Positions 8,450 to 12,520 of a stretch of DNA of 12,520 nucleotides are shown here, piece after piece. The number at the start of each line of letters is the position of its first letter. Position 1 is the first letter of the stretch. A model generated the notes under the pieces. The model did no database searches, had not been told where the DNA came from, and was given only the letters and a program-made list of their open reading frames with translations. This DNA is from Ghiorsea sp. (GTDB lineage Bacteria > Pseudomonadota > Zetaproteobacteria > Mariprofundales > Mariprofundaceae): positions 1 to 12,520 of the forward strand of contig JAJFLD010000030.1 in NCBI GenBank assembly GCA_021772875.1, given 5' to 3'. The translations under genes and the position numbers were made by a program.

Positions 8450-9910
8450 ATGAAAGATGATAAGCTGAATCATGCGTTGCGTTGCCTATTTGAACAGGGG
8501 CGAGACCCTATGTTTATTACCAATGAACGTGGCTATTTATCACATGTGAATCCAGCATTTCTTAATCTCTATGGCTATGAAGCCGAGGATGTTATTGGCA
8601 AACCCCTTAGTTTTTTACTTCAAAAACCATTGCATGATGTTATTTTTTACAAAAAGATTTTACGGCAGCTGCTTAAACAAGGTAGTTGGGTTGGTGAAGT
8701 GAATGTTGTGGCTGAAAGTGGTGAAATCATAACAGTTTGGACACAAATGATTCGAGCAGATGTTGGTTTTTCAGCGATTCAAGTTGATTTAAGAGAGCGT
8801 GATAAAATTACTCGCAAGATGGAAGGTTTATCGCGCTTGCAATCGGTGGCGACACTAGCAGGTGGCGTTGCCCATGAATTTAATAATATCTTAGGTGGTA
8901 TTCAAGGGCATTTATACCTTTTTAAACGTCATTTATCTGAAGATCAGGAAAAAGAGCATGCGCGTTTAACACGCATTGACGGTTTAATGCGTAGGGCAAC
9001 ATCTTTGGTGCAAAATCTATTATCTTTTTCGCGCCAAAAACCCACAGCCATGCGTGAAATTACACTGTTACCGTTGCTGGAAGAAACCATTGATGTGGCA
9101 AAAAAATCTATGGATAAAATGATTCATATTCGCCTCAGTGTGCGTGATAGAGGGCTTATCGTTTTTGCCGATGGGGTAATTTTGAAACAGCATGTGTTTG
9201 AACTTATCAGCAATGCTGAGCGGGCATTGCTTCAGCAACGAAAAAAAATGGGTTATGATTATAATTCACAAGAAGATCATATCAATATTGAGCTTGGCAT
9301 GACACAAGATGGTAAGTTTGCAGAGATTTTTGTGCGTGATAATGGCTTAGGTATGCAGGATGCAACACTAAGACATTGTTTGGATCCATTCTTTACCACA
9401 GAACCAGTGGGTGAAGGCACAGGTTTGGGTTTGTCGAGTGTGGCAGCTTATGCCCAACAGCTCAAAGGCTCTCTTGAGGTTGAAAGCGTGCTGGGTGAAT
9501 ACACTTCTATTTGTCTGCGACTGCCCTTGTCTTCTGAGATGGTGGGGCAGGAAATTAAAAATGGTTTGGTTCTGCTTGTGGATGATGATGACGACTTGCG
9601 ACAATCCATGGAAGAGATTTTAAATTGTCATGGTTATGATGTGATGACTGCAAACAATGGTGTTGAAGGCTTGGATCTTTGGCGAAAACATGGAAAGAAA
9701 TTGGATGCCATCATCATGGACATTATTATGCCCAATATGGATGGTATTGAAGTTGCCCGTGAAATAAGAAAAGAAGATGAAAATATTCCTATTTGTTTAA
9801 CTACGGGTTATTCGTATCAGAGTATTCCATCAAGCTTGCATGTGAATTTGATGCGAAAACCATTAGACCCTTCTTTATTGGCTGAGTATTTAGCCTGTAA
9901 TATTCCTTAA
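8450..9910 (+). CDS. PAS domain hybrid sensor histidine kinase with C-terminal receiver
   Basis: The 486-residue protein has no membrane segment or signal peptide and should act in the cytoplasm. Domains in order: PAS (about 8-118, with RDPMFITNERGYLSHVNPAF); HisKA dimerisation domain with the phospho-accepting His142 in GGVAHEFNNILGG; HATPase with Asn255 of the N box, D297-x-G-x-G, a PFFTT F box and the GEGTGLGL lid (321-328); and a receiver domain (about 371-480) with the acidic cluster near 378-382, phospho-acceptor Asp424 in MDIIMPNMDG, and Lys470. The start is well supported by AAGGAG six bases upstream of the ATG. It follows the hexomutase by 10 nt and is probably cotranscribed. There is no output domain and no response regulator nearby, so phosphate presumably passes to a partner encoded elsewhere. 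The stimulus cannot be read from the sequence. Its stop interlocks with that of the convergent gene. Confidence 0.92.
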   Translation: MKDDKLNHALRCLFEQGRDPMFITNERGYLSHVNPAFLNLYGYEAEDVIGKPLSFLLQKPLHDVIFYKKILRQLLKQGSWVGEVNVVAESGEIITVWTQMIRADVGFSAIQVDLRERDKITRKMEGLSRLQSVATLAGGVAHEFNNILGGIQGHLYLFKRHLSEDQEKEHARLTRIDGLMRRATSLVQNLLSFSRQKPTAMREITLLPLLEETIDVAKKSMDKMIHIRLSVRDRGLIVFADGVILKQHVFELISNAERALLQQRKKMGYDYNSQEDHINIELGMTQDGKFAEIFVRDNGLGMQDATLRHCLDPFFTTEPVGEGTGLGLSSVAAYAQQLKGSLEVESVLGEYTSICLRLPLSSEMVGQEIKNGLVLLVDDDDDLRQSMEEILNCHGYDVMTANNGVEGLDLWRKHGKKLDAIIMDIIMPNMDGIEVAREIRKEDENIPICLTTGYSYQSIPSSLHVNLMRKPLDPSLLAEYLACNIP

Positions 9911-10245
9911 AGGTAAGCTTTTGAAGCTTGGGCTAACCGCTTAATTTTTTGTAAACCCTGACTAGCACAGCTCATACTCTCAGCCGTTCGTTCACGCGCT
10001 TGAAATAAAGCACGCATGACACAGCGGTGTCGGTAATCGAGTTGCTGAAATTTATCTTTATATGTTTCAGGTGGTAAATCTGATTGTGCACAGGCTGCTT
10101 TTAATTGGAGAACTTCAGCATTGTATGCGTCGGCAGATTGCGCCAAATGTTGCCACTGTTGTTTGGTTACCCTTTGCTGAAGCATTTGAAGCTTGTCTAA
10201 ACAAGCTGCAAATGCTTCAGCAAGCAATTGAAGCTCAGCCGGCAT
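9907..10245 (-). CDS. Small helical flagellar protein, probable FliT-like chaperone
   Basis: The 112-residue product starts at the ATG at 10245-10243, which overlaps the end of fliS by 11 nt; a TTG two codons earlier is an alternative. It is almost wholly helical in character, rich in A, Q, L and K, with no signal peptide or membrane segment. A leucine-rich first helix (LLAEAFAACLDKLQMLQQ) is followed by K-Q-Q-W-Q-H-L, and a long charged second half contains R-x-R-x-V-M-R-A-L-F. Size, composition and position directly after fliD and fliS match FliT, the export chaperone that binds the FliD cap protein and in enterics also inhibits FlhDC. FliT sequences diverge strongly, so the call rests mainly on context. 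The C-terminus overlaps the stop of the convergent kinase gene. Its first helix is encoded by a striking inverted repeat, listed separately. Confidence 0.6.
   Translation of the reverse strand: MPAELQLLAEAFAACLDKLQMLQQRVTKQQWQHLAQSADAYNAEVLQLKAACAQSDLPPETYKDKFQQLDYRHRCVMRALFQARERTAESMSCASQGLQKIKRLAQASKAYL
9924..9950 (+). terminator. Weak candidate intrinsic terminator after the hybrid kinase gene
   Basis: AAGC at 9924-9927 can pair with GCTT at 9939-9942, with an inner GG/CC extension across a two-base bulge. A run of six T follows at 9945-9950 after AA. A neighbouring AAGCTT-TTG-AAGCTT hairpin (9915-9929) is mutually exclusive with it. The stem is short and imperfect, and the element lies inside the convergent FliT-like coding sequence, so the call is tentative. 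Confidence 0.25.
10174..10223. repeat. Near-perfect 22-bp inverted repeat with 6-bp spacer inside the FliT-like gene
   Basis: The left arm is 10174-10195 and the right arm 10202-10223, separated by TCTAAA. The arms are reverse complements at 21 of 22 positions; the single mismatch pairs 10189 or its neighbour with the matching base of the other arm. In mRNA it would form a long stable stem with a tiny loop, covering codons about 8-24 of the FliT-like gene. No T-run follows on either strand, so it does not look like an intrinsic terminator. Because of the symmetry the opposite strand encodes almost the same peptide (AEAFxACLxKLQMLQQ). Confidence 0.9.
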
Positions 10246-10666
10246 AAGCAATCATAGGTACGGCACTTTGTTGTTGAGAAATTTCTGCTGTTGAATCTGT
10301 TTTTTGTAAGCGTTCTAATTCTAACCAGCCTTCGCGAAGTGATTGGGTTAGTGCCATCACTTCATCAATAGCCTCTGTTGAACATGAACACATGCCTTCA
10401 CCCAAACGTTTTGCCAGATAGGCATAAAGATGGGCGAGATTGATGGCAATGTCACCGCCTTTTGTTTGATCCAGGCTTGAGGATAATTCGATAATGGCTT
10501 CTAGCGCGCGTGATGTATAAGCTGTTTCCGTTTGGAGATCGTTGGCTTGAATGGCTAGCCGTGCTTGCGCTAGCGATTTGTAAAGTGCCTCATAGGTGAG
10601 TAATATTAACCCCAGCGGCCCTGCGCCTTCTACCTGATTTGCTTGATATTTTTGATACCCTATCAT
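10235..10666 (-). CDS. fliS: Flagellar export chaperone FliS
   Basis: FliS binds the disordered C-terminus of flagellin in the cytoplasm, prevents premature polymerisation and delivers it to the flagellar type III export gate. The 143-residue product is slightly longer than usual (about 125-135). It shows the family pattern in order: YQKYQANQVEGAGPLGLILLTYEALYKSLAQARLA shortened to its hallmarks YQ near the start and PLxLILLTYEALY; a central SRALEAIIELSSSLD; GGDIAINLAHLYAYLAKRL; and LREGW near residue 115. The extra length is a polar tail rich in S, T and Q. The start is fixed by a perfect AAGGAGG at 10678-10672, five bases before the ATG. It lies 89 bases downstream of fliD, with a sigma-28-like promoter in the gap, and its end overlaps the start of the FliT-like gene. 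Confidence 0.95.
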   Translation of the reverse strand: MIGYQKYQANQVEGAGPLGLILLTYEALYKSLAQARLAIQANDLQTETAYTSRALEAIIELSSSLDQTKGGDIAINLAHLYAYLAKRLGEGMCSCSTEAIDEVMALTQSLREGWLELERLQKTDSTAEISQQQSAVPMIAYAG

Positions 10667-10719
10667 ACCTGCCTCCTTGCTTCCTTTTGAGATAAGACGA
10701 TCATCGCCCTCTTATATAT

Positions 10720-10746
10720 CTATCGGAAATAGAAGCAGGAACTTCA
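10720..10746 (-). promoter_or_regulatory. Candidate sigma-28 (FliA) flagellar promoter upstream of fliS
   Basis: Reading the minus strand, TGAAGTTC (10746-10739) is followed by exactly 11 bases and then TCCGATAG (10727-10720). The FliA consensus is TAAAGTTT-N11-GCCGATAA, giving six of eight matches in each half with the exact spacing. It lies entirely in the fliD–fliS gap and would yield a leader of roughly 45-50 bases ending at the strong fliS ribosome binding site. Downstream of flagellar fliD, this fits a late-class promoter for fliS and the FliT-like gene. Confidence 0.55.
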
Positions 10747-10755
10747 GTAAAAATG

Positions 10756-12520
10756 TCAATTATTGTTGTTTGTGGCATTGACTTGTTGGGTCAAGAAATT
10801 ACCCGTTGCATTCAAAGAATTCATAGCTTGTTCCATTTGCAAAAATGAATTTCTTAATGTCGTACGTTGTTTTTCAAGCTGGATATTTAAGCTATCTATT
10901 TTATCAGACAAGGTTGCATATGTATCTTCAGATGCAAAAACACTGTTTTGGATAAGCCCTGAAAAAGGATTGGAAAAAAGATCCAAAACACCATCAAAAG
11001 AAGCTGCAATACCCATGCCGATGGCCATGTTAGAAGTAAATGGTGGTGTGGCTGTGCCAGTATACAATACACCAATGCCTTCGCCGCTGCCCGCCATGCC
11101 AACAAGTACTTGACCTGAACCAGTGGTTTCTTCGCCATTGATGGTGCCTGAAATATTTGTACCTTCAATAGATACACCTGCTGTGTCAGCAATGCCTAGA
11201 CTCGTGGCAGCACCTGAAACATTAAAACCTTTGCCTGCACCATAATATTTATGCTGAACACTTACAAAATTACCTGAAGATACAGCTTCTAAGCTTAAAG
11301 CATAACGGCCTTCTGTGCTTAATGCTGTTGTATCAACGCCAAAATTCAAAGCTCCTGTTGAGCTTAAAGCTATAGCAAGCTGGCTATCACCAGTGGTATT
11401 ATCGGTGATTTGAATTCTTCCTGAGGTATCAATACTTGCAGTCACTTGCTGATTGAAAGCAGATTGAATAGATGAGAGTAAATCTGAAATTGTATCTTGA
11501 TTTTGATCTATGATGGTAAAGGTTTGATTCACTGCAACACCTGAGCGATTGGTGCCAGCAATGGTAATGGTTTCCCCTGTAAGGCCACCAATACTTGCAA
11601 ATGTTGAACCACCTGTTGCAGCTAAGGTTGTGCCTGAATCAATCAGACCTTGGTCAAAGAGTCTGGTTTCAGTACTGACACGGGTGAATTCTGCATTAAG
11701 CTTTGAGATAATATCGCTTTGTAGATCGCCTGCGAGCAAATCAACGTTTGCTTGGCGTAGATTACCATCCTCAGTGAATGTCAGCGTTTGGTTGCTGGTG
11801 AGGGCGGTGTTGGCCACATCGATATTACCCGTTACAGATGCCTTTGTCGCAAGTGCATCAATGTTGATTGCATAGTTGCCAGAGAGGGTGTTGTTTCCAG
11901 CAACCAAAAACTGCATACCTGATGTGGCCGAGGAACCTTGGGCAACAAAAACGTCACGGATAGCGTTGGTGTCGTTGTTTAAAAAATTACTAAAGAGATT
12001 ATCATTAATACTTAACACACCGTATTCATCAGGTTCAATGCCAATCTTCACCAAAGAATTACGGTCTGAGGCTAGGCCAGGTACATCTTTAAGTAGCCCT
12101 TCGGTTAAGCTGGATTGAATGGATGTGAGCATGGCTTCGCTGGAGAGAATACCATTTGTTTGTGTTTCGGGATTGACTTTAAATTGATCGTTGATGTATC
12201 CATAAACAGCATTGTAGTTATCCACAAATGCTTGAACTTTATCGCGCACATCGACGGTATCTACGCCAATACTCATATTGACGGTTGTGGCTGGGTTGGC
12301 TTGTTTAAGTGTGAAAGTTAGGCCGGAAATAGCATCACCAATTGTATTGGTGCTGCGTGTGATGGTTAATCCATCGATGGTCACGATGGCATCTAAAGGG
12401 GGTTGTAATTCTTGTTTGGCATTGCCTTGTCCTACAGCACCAATCTGTAAGTTTGCCAATGGACCTGCGGCATCAAGATCTGCACCTGTTAGTGTAAAGC
12501 CTGTTGCGCCAGTGTCATCG
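10756..12520 (-). CDS. fliD: Flagellar hook-associated protein 2 (filament cap) FliD, partial (N-terminus off window)
   Basis: FliD forms the cap at the growing tip of the flagellar filament and guides folding of incoming flagellin. The frame is open from the TGA at 10758-10756 to the right edge, giving 587 visible residues; the N-terminal domain and start lie beyond the window. The first visible part contains IVTIDGLTITRSTNTIGDAI near 12390-12330, a typical FliD segment before the variable domains. FliD_C-type sequence follows (SEAMLTSIQSSL, DEYGVLSINDNLF). Between about 11365 and 11795 are two flagellin-IN-like stretches, including GETITIAG...ISDLLSSIQSAFN...GRIQITD. The last 55 or so residues form the expected coiled-coil terminal helix (YATLSDKIDSLNIQLEKQ, then LNATGNFLTQQVNA) and end in four Asn. 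The total size is probably well above the 467 residues of Salmonella FliD, suggesting expanded outer domains. fliS follows in the same direction. Confidence 0.95.
   Translation of the reverse strand, partial: DDTGATGFTLTGADLDAAGPLANLQIGAVGQGNAKQELQPPLDAIVTIDGLTITRSTNTIGDAISGLTFTLKQANPATTVNMSIGVDTVDVRDKVQAFVDNYNAVYGYINDQFKVNPETQTNGILSSEAMLTSIQSSLTEGLLKDVPGLASDRNSLVKIGIEPDEYGVLSINDNLFSNFLNNDTNAIRDVFVAQGSSATSGMQFLVAGNNTLSGNYAINIDALATKASVTGNIDVANTALTSNQTLTFTEDGNLRQANVDLLAGDLQSDIISKLNAEFTRVSTETRLFDQGLIDSGTTLAATGGSTFASIGGLTGETITIAGTNRSGVAVNQTFTIIDQNQDTISDLLSSIQSAFNQQVTASIDTSGRIQITDNTTGDSQLAIALSSTGALNFGVDTTALSTEGRYALSLEAVSSGNFVSVQHKYYGAGKGFNVSGAATSLGIADTAGVSIEGTNISGTINGEETTGSGQVLVGMAGSGEGIGVLYTGTATPPFTSNMAIGMGIAASFDGVLDLFSNPFSGLIQNSVFASEDTYATLSDKIDSLNIQLEKQRTTLRNSFLQMEQAMNSLNATGNFLTQQVNATNNNN

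Noticed and set aside
10062..10247. Plus-strand 61-codon frame opposite the FliT-like gene
   Set aside because: Its resemblance to the FliT-like helix is a by-product of the inverted repeat; it has no ribosome binding site, and the minus-strand gene fits the flagellar operon.
10554..10574. GCTAGC...GCTAGC in fliS as a regulatory hairpin
   Set aside because: Each hexamer is itself palindromic, so the pairing is trivial; the stem is six bases with a nine-base loop inside well-conserved coding sequence.

Overview
The window looks like part of a proteobacterial chromosome, with modest G+C by eye (low-to-mid 40s percent, not computed). A leuS–lptE–holA gene string, an LptE lipoprotein with a typical lipobox, and flagellar genes fliD/fliS point to a Gram-negative, motile bacterium. 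Gene order and base composition would fit a low-GC Zetaproteobacterium or a gammaproteobacterium. That placement is a guess and no marker here settles it.

Layout. (1) Positions 1-2758, minus strand: the first 919 codons of a large secreted lipoprotein that runs off the left edge. It has a lipobox, Ig-like and cadherin-like modules, four tandem repeats of about 78 residues (DUF5011/bacterial surface Ig-like type), a Big_1-like module, and the start of a right-handed parallel beta-helix. (2) Positions 2759-3095: a divergent intergenic region. (3) Positions 3096-8439, plus strand: a compact housekeeping string, leuS (leucyl-tRNA synthetase), lptE (LPS-assembly lipoprotein), holA (DNA polymerase III delta) and an AlgC-type phosphomannomutase/phosphoglucomutase. 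The genes overlap by 1-11 nt or are separated by about 20 nt. A cytoplasmic PAS–histidine kinase–receiver hybrid (8450-9910) follows after 10 nt and is probably cotranscribed. (4) Positions 9907-12520, minus strand: flagellar filament-assembly genes, transcribed fliD (partial, N-terminus off the right edge), then fliS, then a small helical FliT-like gene. The kinase gene and the FliT-like gene converge with interlocked stop codons.

How they work together. FliD is the filament cap, FliS the flagellin chaperone, and the FliT-like protein the probable FliD chaperone. A good sigma-28-like promoter lies between fliD and fliS, so the two chaperone genes may have their own late-class promoter. LptE and the hexomutase both serve the cell envelope, through LPS export and sugar-phosphate precursors. 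The hybrid kinase is an orphan with no visible partner regulator.

Most notable signals: a nearly perfect 22-bp inverted repeat inside the FliT-like coding region that makes both strands encode almost the same peptide; the repeat-built modular surface lipoprotein; and the internal sigma-28-like promoter. I saw no RNA genes, insertion sequences, CRISPR arrays or clear phage features.
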